Below, in pieces: positions 1 to 8,486 of a DNA stretch of 34,921 bases. The stretch is from Moheibacter stercoris (GTDB taxonomy: Bacteria > Bacteroidota > Bacteroidia > Flavobacteriales > Weeksellaceae): positions 1 through 34,921 of the forward strand of contig NZ_JBEPMO010000021.1 in assembly GCF_040545805.1 (NCBI RefSeq), in the 5' to 3' direction. Under the pieces are notes generated by a model. The model was given only the letters and a program-made list of their open reading frames with translations. It searched no databases and had not been told where the DNA came from. Both the position numbers and the translations under genes were made by a program. The first letter of the stretch is position 1. Each line of letters begins with the position of its first letter.

Positions 1-1
1 A

Positions 2-23
2 AAGCAATTTACTAAAATTGCTT
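2..23. repeat. inverted repeat at left edge
   Basis: A 9-bp inverted repeat (AAGCAATTT / AAATTGCTT) around ACTA. It lies just before the plus-strand terminator at 30-54. No T-run follows it directly, so it may be a second hairpin in the 3' end of a gene lying left of the window. Confidence 0.4.
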
Positions 24-29
24 CAATTG

Positions 30-54
30 GGAAAGCTTTGGCTTTCCTTTTTTT
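30..54 (+). terminator. rho-independent terminator for a gene left of the window
   Basis: A 7-bp stem GGAAAGC / GCTTTCC with loop TTTG is followed on the plus strand by seven T. It would end a plus-strand transcript entering from outside the window. Confidence 0.65.
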
Positions 55-60
55 ATTTAT

Positions 61-90
61 AAAAAAGGCTATCTCACTTTTGAGACAGCC
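61..90 (-). terminator. rho-independent terminator of the T9SS protein operon
   Basis: On the minus strand a 10-bp stem (67-76 with 81-90, one G-U pair) with a 4-nt loop is followed by six T. It starts 9 bp beyond the stop of the small minus-strand gene and ends the transcript of the large surface-protein gene and its follower. Confidence 0.75.
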
Positions 91-98
91 TCTTTGTT

Positions 99-368
99 TT
101 ATATACTTTCTGTTTTATTTTTAAAAACTTGATAACTTCCGATTGCCAATCCAGCCAAAGGTAAAAGGAAGATCCATTGGTTGATGGGGACTTCTCCTGG
201 AGTTCCAGGTCCATTATCACTTTCATCTACTCCTTGATCGGGGGTAGAATAGTCCGAGTTTGGATCTGATTGATTAAAATTTATTTCTTCTTGTTCAACG
301 GGTTGTTCAAAAAATTGCCCGAAACAGATAGTTCCACTTAAAAGAGATATAATGAATATGTATTTCAT
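99..368 (-). CDS. small secreted protein with C-terminal membrane anchor
   Basis: An 89-residue protein with three visible parts. Residues 1-18 form a Sec signal peptide ending in CFGQ. A short acidic, Pro/Asn/Asp-rich linker follows. A single hydrophobic helix at about 65-82 (starting NQWIFLLPLAGLA) leads into a basic tail. This predicts an inner-membrane-anchored protein with its acidic linker in the periplasm. It begins only 2 nt after the stop of the large T9SS protein gene and precedes a shared terminator, so the two are co-transcribed. Small genes of this layout behind large T9SS cargo genes occur in flavobacteria (family recollection). A role in biogenesis of the big protein is inference. 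No known domain is recognised. Confidence 0.7.
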   Translation of the reverse strand: MKYIFIISLLSGTICFGQFFEQPVEQEEINFNQSDPNSDYSTPDQGVDESDNGPGTPGEVPINQWIFLLPLAGLAIGSYQVFKNKTESI

Positions 369-370
369 GT

Positions 371-3300
371 TTAGTTATTTATCAATTTCTTACTTACAAT
401 TTCTCCTTCAGAAGTTTCGACATTGACAATTAAAATTTCTTTGCCAAATATTCCTGCTGGAATTTGTAGTTGAGTTTGATTGATTGTTTGATTTTGGTAG
501 ATAGACCTTCCAGAGAGATTGAAGATTTCTACCTTTTTTAGTAGGCTATTGGAAGAACTAATGGAAATAAAATCATTTTCCTTAATAATGTTTATTTTCC
601 CATCGGTTAATGTATGCAAACTTGCTTGAGATGAAACAGAAATATTTCTTCTTTTGAAGATTATTTCAAATCGATCTTTGAATTCGCCAGGTCCCGCTTT
701 AAAAGTATAACCACCATTTGTAAAATCATGAATCGAATTCCCACGATATTTGTCTTTTAAATAGATTTTCTGCGTTTCAAATAATCCTTCTCTTGTTGGG
801 ATATCAATGGTGTATTTACCAAGTTCAAAAAACTTAACACCAATTGGAATGACATCGGTAACTTGGAAATTATCTTCTTTTCCTTGAATTGCTAATTTTC
901 TTGTTCCCAAAATGGAATAAATCGCATCAGATCCTACAGTCATTAAATTGGTATCAAAATCTTGCTCAAATTCGTTGGTAGCTCCAGGAACATATCCTAC
1001 CAAAATTGTATTGACAATTTGACTTGGTGAAGATAAATTAATCCAAAATCGGTTTTTCACTTGTCTGTGAAAGAACATATCATTGTCTGCTGCTCTCATG
1101 TTTGTATTAAACTTTAATCCTTCAACATTGTGGGTTTTTGCTTTCACTATGAATCCTTGTCCTACTTTAGCGTAACCATTTGGAGTGGCAGTGACATTAT
1201 AGTCTGTTGTACCTCCTGTAGCGTTGGTTGTTGCTGGAACACCACCCGTTCCATTGTAGATTGCATAACTATTGCTCACATAAGATGCTCCAGACTGATA
1301 ATAAGTTGGAGTATTATTGGTCCAGAAGTATGCTACAGAATAAATATTTGAGCTATTTGTAGAAAATAATGCATCTAAATCAATGTTCGATGGATAAGGA
1401 TTCCCGACTAAATTATAACCATTGTTTTCCATTTTTAAAATGGGTGAAACATATGAATTTGCATTGTTGGGTTCTCCTATGAATTCATAGGTTTTGTTAT
1501 AGGTGAATCCTAAATCTCCTTCGGCTCTAATTGCATAACCTTTTGCATCACAGAAAACATTTTCTGGTGCATTGTAAAATAAGTTATTGGATTCTCTATA
1601 TTCATAAAAACGATTCGTTTGCGTTCCTGGAGAAAAAGGACGGAGAGCATGATTTTTTATTGGGGAGCTCCAATACACATAATCCCATAAAACTGGTGTT
1701 GTAACTGGATTGTTTGCGTCCATATCATGAACATATCTTTCTACAACGATTGAGGCTTTTGAATTATCAGCATTGTTTCTCGAATCATTGTGTTGAATAA
1801 GATTGGCATCTGAACTTAAAACAAATTTACCCGTGGTACCATTGGTATTGTCAATACCTCCCAAAGCATAAAATACATTTGGTGTTGTATCCAGCGGAAT
1901 TGGGGTTGCATTCGGTATATTTCCAGGTCTTGGAACTCTTAGAACAGCATCTGTAGATTTGATAGAAGTCATTCCATTTACAATCACATCACCATGAGCA
2001 GCCGTTTTGTCCCCAGATCCAGTGATTAATAAGTTTTGGTAATTGTAATGATCTGGAGTGTCTCCAAAAACTTGATTGGTTACAATTTGAGGTGTGTTGG
2101 CGTAATATTCTACTGTGCTACCTGTATTTTGAGTGATAGTTTCAATGCCATCACCTACAGAAGTTATACTGCTTCCGCTAAATCCATTCGCATTGGCTGT
2201 TCTGAATTTACCAGTTGAATTCACATTTAGAGTTTGTGTTCCACTTGCACCAGCTAATATCTTATCATCAGCATCGAAAATTCCGTCTACGTTTAAAATA
2301 GAATTCGCACCCAATGTAAATCCTGCATCTAATTTTGCATATGCTCCAGGATTTACATTAAATGTGATGTTTGATGCTGTTTCTGGATTTAAAACGTTTA
2401 TATTTTGAGTAGTTTCAGGTGTTAAGCCGTCTCCTGTTCCAGAGAAATTAAAAATAGCACCACTATTTACACCTTGCAATTGAGCATTAGCACTTACATT
2501 TAAATTTCCTTTTAAATTAATAATTGCAGATCCAACTGTACCAAATCTCATATTCAATACTGAATTGTTGTTAAGAAATATGTCACCATCGATGTTTAAA
2601 GTATTAATAGGAGAACTTGAAGTGGAATTAGAAAGTCTAAAAGTATTTTTTGAATTATTAATATAATTACCCATTACATTTAAGGTTATATTATTTGATC
2701 CAGTAGTTAAATTAATATTCCCAGGATTTGTTGAGTTATTTGTATTATTACTAACAATTAAATCTTTTCCTATTGTCCAATTAATATTACCATAAAATAA
2801 GTTATGAGTTCCACCAGATGGTGGTTTTAATTCGAGATTTCCATTTGTTATTTTTTTATTATTAAAATTTGTAGTTGTTAATCTAACATCTGCATTTAAT
2901 TGGTCAAAGATTAAATTTCCAAAATATCCATCTGTTCCTGGAAATTGTGAAATTCTATTATCAGCAGGCAAAAAATAGCCACCTGATCCGGTATTGGCAG
3001 CTTTAACTATAAAATTTGAATTTGGATGGAAAACTTCAGTACCATTCCATAAATTTATTCCTGATCCATAATTGGCAGTATAATTATAAATGAAATTTCC
3101 ACCATCTTCAATTTCAAATAAAGTAGAAATTGTCAATGCATTATTACCAAATTCAAATTCCCCACCTTTATAAATATAAACTGTATGTGCTGTTGAAGAA
3201 TGTAGATGTATAAATTTACCACCATTTTGGATATAAATTTTCACAAGATTTCCATAAGATGTACCACTTGATACAATATGACCATTTTGGATGTACAGTT

Positions 3301-4129
3301 TATTTGAAGTATTTGTTGGTGGAGGTGAAACATTTAAATTCCAACCTGTCGCAGATTTTTGATCCCATGTAGCATAGGCAGTAGTTTGAGTGACACTTGG
3401 ATTCCATAGACCAGAAGAAGCACTTCTATAATCTCCAGTATTATAAACAATTTCAGTCACATTCACTGTAACTGTAGCGCTTCCAGAAGTATGATTTGTA
3501 CCTTCTGCTTGATTTACCGTTAAAGTTTCAGTACCAACAAATACACCTGTGATGGTTGTTACACCATCATAAGTAGCTGCGCCGCCACCAGAAATTGAAT
3601 AACTTATAACTCCATTTGAAGTACTTGTAATTCCACCCGGTAAAGGATAAGTATTGCCAACACTTACATTAATTGAATTTGGAGTTATCACCGGAGCAAT
3701 TTTCGTAATATTTGCAGTTAGTCCAGTTGGTTGTGTTAAGGAATAGTTTCCAGCATCAGTTCCTCCTAAGCTTAAATTGGAAGTTACGGTAATGTTTGTT
3801 CCAGCATTGGATTGCGCAAAGGTTCCACCGCCTGTAAAATTTACAACATCAGGTGAAATAACTCCTTGGAGTGTTGCTCCTGTTATGATTGCATTTGTAT
3901 TTCCATCATACGGTTTGTTTTGAGCTACCGCGCCAGTGATTGTTAAATTCTTTGCTGTAATATTAGCAGTTGTCGTAGGTTGTGTTAAAGTGTAATTAGA
4001 AGCTCCTGCTCCAGTTAAACTTAATCCAGAAATACTAACTGTTTTTCCGTTTCCAACATTGGCATCAGCGAATGTTCCAGTAGGTGAGCCCGATAATGTA
4101 ACAACATCACCATTTGCAAGATTATTCAA
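371..4129 (-). CDS. C-terminal part of a frameshifted giant T9SS-secreted surface protein
   Basis: A 1252-residue frame whose nominal start is a TTG codon inside a repeat, so it is not a real N-terminus. The same frame reads protein-like upstream to about 4300, where it joins the 4273-5622 frame. Residues 1-58 finish one YDG/MBG-type repeat (TxxNITAKNLTITG boundary) and 59-143 form a second. A long Asn/Gly/Ser-rich section follows with parallel-beta-helix character (IQNGG, YKGGEF, LNVDGIFDADD). The last ~85 residues form a T9SS type A sorting domain (KKVEIFNLSGRSIYQ ... KKLINN). Expected fate is export through the outer membrane and attachment to the cell surface. The function, perhaps adhesion or gliding, is inferred only. 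As cut here it lacks a signal peptide and could not be secreted. Confidence 0.75.
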   Translation of the reverse strand: MNNLANGDVVTLSGSPTGTFADANVGNGKTVSISGLSLTGAGASNYTLTQPTTTANITAKNLTITGAVAQNKPYDGNTNAIITGATLQGVISPDVVNFTGGGTFAQSNAGTNITVTSNLSLGGTDAGNYSLTQPTGLTANITKIAPVITPNSINVSVGNTYPLPGGITSTSNGVISYSISGGGAATYDGVTTITGVFVGTETLTVNQAEGTNHTSGSATVTVNVTEIVYNTGDYRSASSGLWNPSVTQTTAYATWDQKSATGWNLNVSPPPTNTSNKLYIQNGHIVSSGTSYGNLVKIYIQNGGKFIHLHSSTAHTVYIYKGGEFEFGNNALTISTLFEIEDGGNFIYNYTANYGSGINLWNGTEVFHPNSNFIVKAANTGSGGYFLPADNRISQFPGTDGYFGNLIFDQLNADVRLTTTNFNNKKITNGNLELKPPSGGTHNLFYGNINWTIGKDLIVSNNTNNSTNPGNINLTTGSNNITLNVMGNYINNSKNTFRLSNSTSSSPINTLNIDGDIFLNNNSVLNMRFGTVGSAIINLKGNLNVSANAQLQGVNSGAIFNFSGTGDGLTPETTQNINVLNPETASNITFNVNPGAYAKLDAGFTLGANSILNVDGIFDADDKILAGASGTQTLNVNSTGKFRTANANGFSGSSITSVGDGIETITQNTGSTVEYYANTPQIVTNQVFGDTPDHYNYQNLLITGSGDKTAAHGDVIVNGMTSIKSTDAVLRVPRPGNIPNATPIPLDTTPNVFYALGGIDNTNGTTGKFVLSSDANLIQHNDSRNNADNSKASIVVERYVHDMDANNPVTTPVLWDYVYWSSPIKNHALRPFSPGTQTNRFYEYRESNNLFYNAPENVFCDAKGYAIRAEGDLGFTYNKTYEFIGEPNNANSYVSPILKMENNGYNLVGNPYPSNIDLDALFSTNSSNIYSVAYFWTNNTPTYYQSGASYVSNSYAIYNGTGGVPATTNATGGTTDYNVTATPNGYAKVGQGFIVKAKTHNVEGLKFNTNMRAADNDMFFHRQVKNRFWINLSSPSQIVNTILVGYVPGATNEFEQDFDTNLMTVGSDAIYSILGTRKLAIQGKEDNFQVTDVIPIGVKFFELGKYTIDIPTREGLFETQKIYLKDKYRGNSIHDFTNGGYTFKAGPGEFKDRFEIIFKRRNISVSSQASLHTLTDGKINIIKENDFISISSSNSLLKKVEIFNLSGRSIYQNQTINQTQLQIPAGIFGKEILIVNVETSEGEIVSKKLINN

Positions 4130-4272
4130 AACTGCTGTTCCATTTATTGTAGCTGTTGTGGTTCTATCATATTCTTTATTGGAAGCTGTTAATCCAGTAA
4201 TGTTTAAAGGTCTTGGTGTAACCGTACTTGTAACTGTCGCAATATTTGCTGAAGCATTTGTTGCTGCGATGC

Positions 4273-5622
4273 TTATATTCCCTGAATAACTTCCAACAGG
4301 GTAGTTGCCGCCAAACGTACATAAACTGTTCCGCTTGCATTTCCTGATGAAATTGGATAAGTTAATGAAGTTCCATAAGTTCCTCCTGATGAAGTAGATA
4401 TTTCAAATCCAGAAGGCGCTGTAACGCTTACATTTGTGCCAGTTAAATTTACCCCAGAAAAATTAAAGCTTTGAGAGGGTGTTGAAGCTGTCCCATAAAC
4501 GGTTGTCATTGCGGTAAGTGTTCCTGTAGTAGAAATTGATGGCGTAGTGGAAATCCATTCTGCATATAATGTAACATTATTTCCTGGTATTGTAAAATTG
4601 GCGCCAATGTTATAATGCGTGCCAGTTCCGTCTGCAGCAGTATTCCAACCGTTAAAATTAAAACCAGTTCTGGTTAAACCTCCTGTGTTATTGGGAAGTG
4701 TGATATTCGAATTATAGTTTGCAGTTTGTGAACCAGGAGCAGTACCTCCATCATTTCCATTTCCATCAAAACTAATAGTATATTGATTGATTGTCCATTG
4801 GGCATATAAGTCCATATCCGCTTCGAAATCATATTCCTCTTGATCATCAAATGAATTTCCACTATTATCAGGTTCTGTATTCCAGTGATCAAATGTGTGT
4901 CCTATTCTGGTAAAGGTATTGGGAGTTAAATTTGTTGCTGTATTTGCGGTTTGCGTATAATCAGCACCTGTATCTCCAGTACCTCCACCATTTGCTCCAT
5001 TGCCTTTGAAAGTGACGGTTTGGCCTGTTGGGTTTTGAGTAATAGTACCGAATATTTTTAAAGCATTTGAACCAGTTAAATACCAATTTCCAGAATTTCC
5101 TGAAAATTTTGTAATTCTAAACTTAACGATTGTTCCTTCAGATATATTTTGTAAATCTTCTATTTCACTTAAATCAGTATTATTTGATCCTCCTGTTGCG
5201 TTATTAGTAGTGTTATTCCATATGCCAACATTTGAATAATTTCCTGAATTAATAGCATATTGTAAATTTACAGAAGTTGGTCCACTACTAGATCTTCGTA
5301 TTTGTGATGTAATATTGGATAATGAAAGTGAATATCCGGAACTTACAGTTATTTCAAATGTAACACTACCATTATTATTTAATGGAAATTCCAAAGTATC
5401 CCATCCTCCACTTCCACCCCATGCATTTGGTGCGGAGGTGGGAGTTGTTAATATACTAGACCCTCGTGTAATGCCAAGATTATTTGAAATTCCTGATGAT
5501 ATTGAGGTTGCATTCCAAGGTGAATTGCCATAAGCAGATAAGCCCGTAGCATCCCAAGATGCAATCTGCCCCCATCCCACGACAGAAGCCATTAGAAAGA
5601 AAAAAAGTAGTTTTAATTTCAT
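4273..5622 (-). CDS. N-terminal part of the same giant T9SS surface protein, truncated by frameshift
   Basis: A 449-residue frame. Residues 1-19 are a signal peptide (MKLKLLFFFLMASVVGWGQ). A beta-rich N-terminal region with many Ser/Asn follows. Then come two InlB/Flg_new (Listeria-Bacteroides) repeats at about 201-277 and 280-356, with the usual FxGNG ... GxTFxxWNT ... LYAQW / LYAEW pattern. An Ig-like region (SFNFSGVNLTG ... PSGFEIS) comes last. The final nine residues (LLEVIQGI, then stop) are out of character. One added base in the CCC run gives TTPVGSYSGNISIAATNAS, which continues the domain naturally. The true product would therefore be ~1750 residues spanning 371-5622. Confidence 0.8.
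   Translation of the reverse strand: MKLKLLFFFLMASVVGWGQIASWDATGLSAYGNSPWNATSISSGISNNLGITRGSSILTTPTSAPNAWGGSGGWDTLEFPLNNNGSVTFEITVSSGYSLSLSNITSQIRRSSSGPTSVNLQYAINSGNYSNVGIWNNTTNNATGGSNNTDLSEIEDLQNISEGTIVKFRITKFSGNSGNWYLTGSNALKIFGTITQNPTGQTVTFKGNGANGGGTGDTGADYTQTANTATNLTPNTFTRIGHTFDHWNTEPDNSGNSFDDQEEYDFEADMDLYAQWTINQYTISFDGNGNDGGTAPGSQTANYNSNITLPNNTGGLTRTGFNFNGWNTAADGTGTHYNIGANFTIPGNNVTLYAEWISTTPSISTTGTLTAMTTVYGTASTPSQSFNFSGVNLTGTNVSVTAPSGFEISTSSGGTYGTSLTYPISSGNASGTVYVRLAATTLLEVIQGI
4299..4301 (-). other. frameshift site (one base missing in a G/C run)
   Basis: The minus strand reads ACT ACC CTG TTG here and reaches a stop nine codons later. Adding one C gives ACT ACC CCT GTT GGA AGT TAT, which runs without a stop into the downstream frame and continues through SIAATNASANIATVTSTVTPRPL into the YDG repeat. 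The restored gene is 5253 nt (1750 residues), with a signal peptide at one end and a T9SS signal at the other. Sequencing or assembly error, a real null mutation and phase variation cannot be told apart from sequence alone. Confidence 0.85.
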
Positions 5623-6047
5623 AATTAATTATATTAAGTATAAAGAGAGAGGATTGGTTAGGGCCGTTCGCCTTCTTTTGTTAGTTGTTTAAAATTTGAC
5701 ACAAAAAATGTCTTGTCACAGATTCTTTGCAACAAGGCTTGAGGCTTCAAAAGTACGGATCGTAAGGGGGAGGAATGTTAAGTTAGTTTTAGGTTTTCAT
5801 CATATATTTCATAAAGAGATTTAAAAAAATAGGATGCGAATATACAATTTCTATTCATATGAAGATGAAAAACTTATGAACCCAAAACCTTAGCATTCGC
5901 ATCAAAGATATAACGGAAAAGATTCTGCATTTCGTATACAAGAATTTTGAAATTTTAACGAATTTACAAACCCAAATCAGTAGCGGATTTCAGCGAGTGT
6001 GCTATTCCAGTTTTTTGAATTTGCCTCTAATTCATCAAAGAAATACA
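5623..6047. other. 425-bp intergenic region
   Basis: No convincing gene lies here apart from a possible 23-codon ORF at its right edge (5977-6048, minus). On the minus strand, TACTTTTG at 5748-5755 fits the TAnnTTTG -7 box and would give the giant T9SS gene a leader of roughly 120 nt. No clear TTG -33 element was found at the right distance. The rest is AT-rich and unremarkable. Confidence 0.4.
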
Positions 6048-6048
6048 T
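5977..6048 (-). CDS. possible 23-residue ORF coupled to the DUF4126 gene
   Basis: The ATG shares its A with the TGA stop of the DUF4126 gene (TGATG), the usual layout for translational coupling. It encodes 23 residues beginning MYFFDELEANSKNW and ends at TGA. No signal peptide, membrane helix or known family is visible. It may be a remnant of a longer gene or chance. Confidence 0.2.
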   Translation of the reverse strand: MYFFDELEANSKNWNSTLAEIRY

Positions 6049-6638
6049 CAGGTATTTTCCGTAAGAAATTTTCTACTTTTTTTCCAAATTCGGAAAACGA
6101 TATACAAGGTTATCAACACCAAGACAAAGGCCAAAGGAGCCCAAATGAAAGAAGTCGCACTTAAAACCGAAGCGGCGGCAGTTTCCCCCGTATTGACAAT
6201 GAAATTTCCGGTTCCACCTGTTGTTCCGGTCGAGACGGCTCGTGTGGCGGCAGTTGTACCACTAACGGCAGCAGCCGTTCCACCACCCGCAATGATGGCC
6301 AATGCCCAAGTTGCTACTTCACCCATATCCAAAAGCGTCGATCCCATCAAAACTGTTCCGGCAATCGCAGCCAAAGGTACCGCAATGGTGTCCAGCAAAT
6401 TATCCACAACAGGAATATAATAGGCAACAATTTCTACGAGGGTTGCAATTCCCAAGGTAATCATCGCAGGCCAACTTCCTACCCATTCCCATGATTCGTT
6501 CAAATTCAACAAATCACCTCCAAAATGCGCACCCAAACTTAGGGCAAACAAAGGCAAGAAAATGCGAAATCCAGCGGAAGCCGCCAATCCAATTCCCAAG
6601 AAAAAGGACATCAAAGTCGATATATCAAAAAATTCCAT
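6048..6638 (-). CDS. DUF4126 family membrane protein
   Basis: A 196-residue polytopic membrane protein. The start has the family-typical pattern (FFLGIGLAASAGFRIFLPLFALS). Then come helices around WVGSWPAMITLGIATLVEIVAY, a conserved VVDNLLDTIAVPLAAIAGTV segment, a Gly/Ala/Thr-rich stretch, and a last helix (PLAFVLVLITLYIVF) with a basic tail. The family is widespread in Bacteroidetes and has no known function. It is transcribed divergently from the sanA-like gene across ~200 bp. Upstream on the minus strand, TATCTTTA (6664-6671) resembles a -7 box. Confidence 0.8.
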   Translation of the reverse strand: MEFFDISTLMSFFLGIGLAASAGFRIFLPLFALSLGAHFGGDLLNLNESWEWVGSWPAMITLGIATLVEIVAYYIPVVDNLLDTIAVPLAAIAGTVLMGSTLLDMGEVATWALAIIAGGGTAAAVSGTTAATRAVSTGTTGGTGNFIVNTGETAAASVLSATSFIWAPLAFVLVLITLYIVFRIWKKSRKFLTENT

Positions 6639-6768
6639 AGTTTTCGTTCTTAATAAGTTGGATTAAAGATAATTCAAATTCAGTTCCAATCTTTATTTTT
6701 TTTTGCGGATTTCAATTCCTATCCAACTCAGACTCCTTTGAAAGACATTACATTCTCGCGTGACGATT

Positions 6769-6797
6769 TTGGATTCCAAATTATTGTACTACCTTAG
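6769..6797 (+). promoter_or_regulatory. Bacteroidetes-type promoter of the sanA-udk-ftsB-mutA operon
   Basis: TTG at 6769-6771, an 18-bp spacer, then TACCTTAG at 6790-6797 (consensus TAnnTTTG, one mismatch). The predicted transcript start is near 6803. This argues against the TTG codon at 6806 as the start and for the ATG at 6836. Confidence 0.55.
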
Positions 6798-6835
6798 TTC
6801 GGCAATTGAAAAAAGGAAAAAATTCGAGAAGGAAA

Positions 6836-7501
6836 ATGAACAAGTTTAAGGTCATATTGAGGAGGTTTTGGAAGTTAATTTTGGGAGGAATTATCGTGTT
6901 TACGGCGGTCATTCTTTTGTCGAATTATTGGGTGGAGCAATCTGCCAAAGAAAAAACCTTTTCGACCATCGAATCCATTCCTTATAATCCGACGGGATTG
7001 GTTTTGGGAACCAGTAAAAAAGTGCGCGGAGGCAACATCAATCTCTATTTCAAATACCGAATGGAAGCTGCTGTAGAATTGTTCAACGCTGGGAAAATCA
7101 AATTCATTATCGTGAGTGGGGACAATTCGATTATGGAATACAATGAAACCCGAGACATGAAAAAAGCCTTGGTTGAAATGGGCATTCCAGAAGACAAAAT
7201 TGTAGAAGATTTTGCGGGTTTTAGCACGCTAGATTCCGTATTGAGAGCCAAGGAAGTATTTGGCCAAGATTCCATTACCGTAATTTCTCAAGAATTTCAT
7301 AACAAACGCGCCGTTTTTATTGCAAAAAACCACGATATTTACGCCTTGGGATTTAACGCTCAAAATGTGCCTCAGAGATACGGTACGGTCACGATTACAC
7401 GTGAATATTTTGCACGTGTCAAAGCGATCTTAGATGTATATGTGTTGGGGTCCATGCCAAAGTTTTATAAAGATAAGGAAGCATTTCCAAACGAAGAGTA
7501 A
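6836..7501 (+). CDS. SanA/YdcF-type (DUF218) envelope protein
   Basis: A 221-residue protein with a membrane helix at residues 12-30 (LILGGIIVFTAVILLSNYW). Its DUF218 core has GLVLGTSK near the start, FIIVSGDN in the middle, then EDFAGFSTLDSVLRAKEVFG and ISQEFHNKRAVFIAKN. These are the landmarks of the SanA branch (ElyC/SanA/YdcF superfamily), linked in enterobacteria to envelope barrier function and vancomycin resistance at high temperature. I chose the ATG at 6836 rather than the in-frame TTG at 6806. It is preceded by GAGAAGGAAA and lies ~33 nt after the predicted transcript start. It is the first gene of a tight operon, with udk starting 2 nt after its stop. Confidence 0.8.
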   Translation: MNKFKVILRRFWKLILGGIIVFTAVILLSNYWVEQSAKEKTFSTIESIPYNPTGLVLGTSKKVRGGNINLYFKYRMEAAVELFNAGKIKFIIVSGDNSIMEYNETRDMKKALVEMGIPEDKIVEDFAGFSTLDSVLRAKEVFGQDSITVISQEFHNKRAVFIAKNHDIYALGFNAQNVPQRYGTVTITREYFARVKAILDVYVLGSMPKFYKDKEAFPNEE

Positions 7502-7503
7502 GT

Positions 7504-8130
7504 ATGTTAGTAATCGGTATTGCAGGAGGGACAGGTTCAGGGAAAACCACCGTTGTGCGCAACATTTTAAAGAAATTAAATTCAGAAAATGTCTTGGTTT
7601 TGTCCCAAGATAATTATTACAAAGATCATCTAGATCTATCATTTGCAGAAAGAGAAAAAATCAATTTCGATCATCCAAGATCCATTGATTTTGATTTGTT
7701 GACCCAACATGTCAACGAATTAAAGGAAGGCAAAATGGTTGAACAACCTGTTTATTCGTTCATCACGCATAGCCGTACAGACGAAACCATCAATACACAT
7801 CCCAAAAATGTGATCATTGTTGAAGGGATTTTGGTTTTAACACATCCAGAATTAAGAGATTTATTTGATTTGAAAATATTTGTTCATGCCGATCCAGACG
7901 AACGATTGATTCGTCGTATTCAACGTGATATCCAAGAAAGAGGTCGTGACCTTGAAGAGGTTTTGACTCGTTATAGAACAACCTTAAAGCCGATGCACGA
8001 ACAATTCATTGAACCATCCAAAAATCATGCGGACATCATCGTTCCCAACATGAAGAAGAAAAATGAAGCAGCGATCAAAATGCTATCTACAGTAATCAAA
8101 GATAAAATCAATTCCGTTGTAGAATCATGA
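7504..8130 (+). CDS. udk: uridine kinase
   Basis: A 208-residue protein of the phosphoribulokinase/uridine kinase family, phosphorylating uridine or cytidine to UMP or CMP in pyrimidine salvage. The P-loop GGTGSGKT is at residues 8-15. LSQDNYYKD carries the substrate-region Asp/Tyr residues, NFDHPRSIDFDLL is the family signature, VIIVEGILVL the Walker B-like strand, and DERLIRRIQRDIQERGR the lid with Arg residues. The length is normal. It overlaps the next gene by 4 nt (ATGA). Confidence 0.93.
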   Translation: MLVIGIAGGTGSGKTTVVRNILKKLNSENVLVLSQDNYYKDHLDLSFAEREKINFDHPRSIDFDLLTQHVNELKEGKMVEQPVYSFITHSRTDETINTHPKNVIIVEGILVLTHPELRDLFDLKIFVHADPDERLIRRIQRDIQERGRDLEEVLTRYRTTLKPMHEQFIEPSKNHADIIVPNMKKKNEAAIKMLSTVIKDKINSVVES

Positions 8131-8486
8131 ATCCAGAAACCGACAAAATAAAAGGAAAAAAATCAACAAAATGGTACAAAATCATTTTGAACAAATACCT
8201 TATTGTAACCCTTTTGTTTGCCGTTTGGATGATTTTTTTTGATCAGAATTCCTATTTCATTCACAAAGAATTGGACAAAGAAATTCAAGATTTGAGCAAA
8301 GCTCAAAAAGTCTACCAGCAGAAATTGGAGAAGGAAACCATCCAAATCCACCAAATGAAAACCAATGCTGAAGAAATCGAGCGCGTAGCGAGAGAAAAGC
8401 ATTATTTGAAAAAAGAAAACGAAGATGTTTTCATCATAGAAGAACAAAAAGTTAAAAAAACAGAGCAAAATGAGTCAAGCCAGTGA
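8127..8486 (+). CDS. FtsB/DivIC-like septum formation initiator protein
   Basis: A 119-residue bitopic protein. It has a basic N-terminus, one membrane helix at about 24-40 (LIVTLLFAVWMIFF) and a periplasmic coiled coil (ELDKEIQDLSKAQKVYQQKLEKE). The C-terminal motif EEIERVAREKHYLKKENEDVFII matches the conserved end of FtsB/DivIC proteins. In the divisome FtsB pairs with FtsL and FtsQ and helps activate septal peptidoglycan synthesis. It overlaps udk by 4 nt and mutA by 17 nt, so translation of all three is probably coupled. The order udk, ftsB-like, mutA is familiar from other flavobacteria. Confidence 0.85.
   Translation: MNPETDKIKGKKSTKWYKIILNKYLIVTLLFAVWMIFFDQNSYFIHKELDKEIQDLSKAQKVYQQKLEKETIQIHQMKTNAEEIERVAREKHYLKKENEDVFIIEEQKVKKTEQNESSQ

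Noticed and set aside
2133..2408. Plus-strand ORFs opposite the giant T9SS gene (also 1130-1351, 4059-4289, 5315-5533)
   Set aside because: They are antisense shadows of repeat-rich coding sequence, with no promoter and no protein-like features.
5690..5730. Hairpin or operator in the leader of the giant T9SS gene (TGAC/GTCA near TGACACAAA)
   Set aside because: The arms are only 4 bp and no clear structure forms.
6145..6420. Plus-strand ORF opposite the DUF4126 gene
   Set aside because: An Ala/Val/Pro-rich antisense shadow of a membrane protein gene.
6806..6835. TTG start giving a 231-residue SanA-like protein
   Set aside because: The predicted transcript start is at ~6803. The ATG at 6836 has a purine-rich leader and leaves a normal N-terminus.
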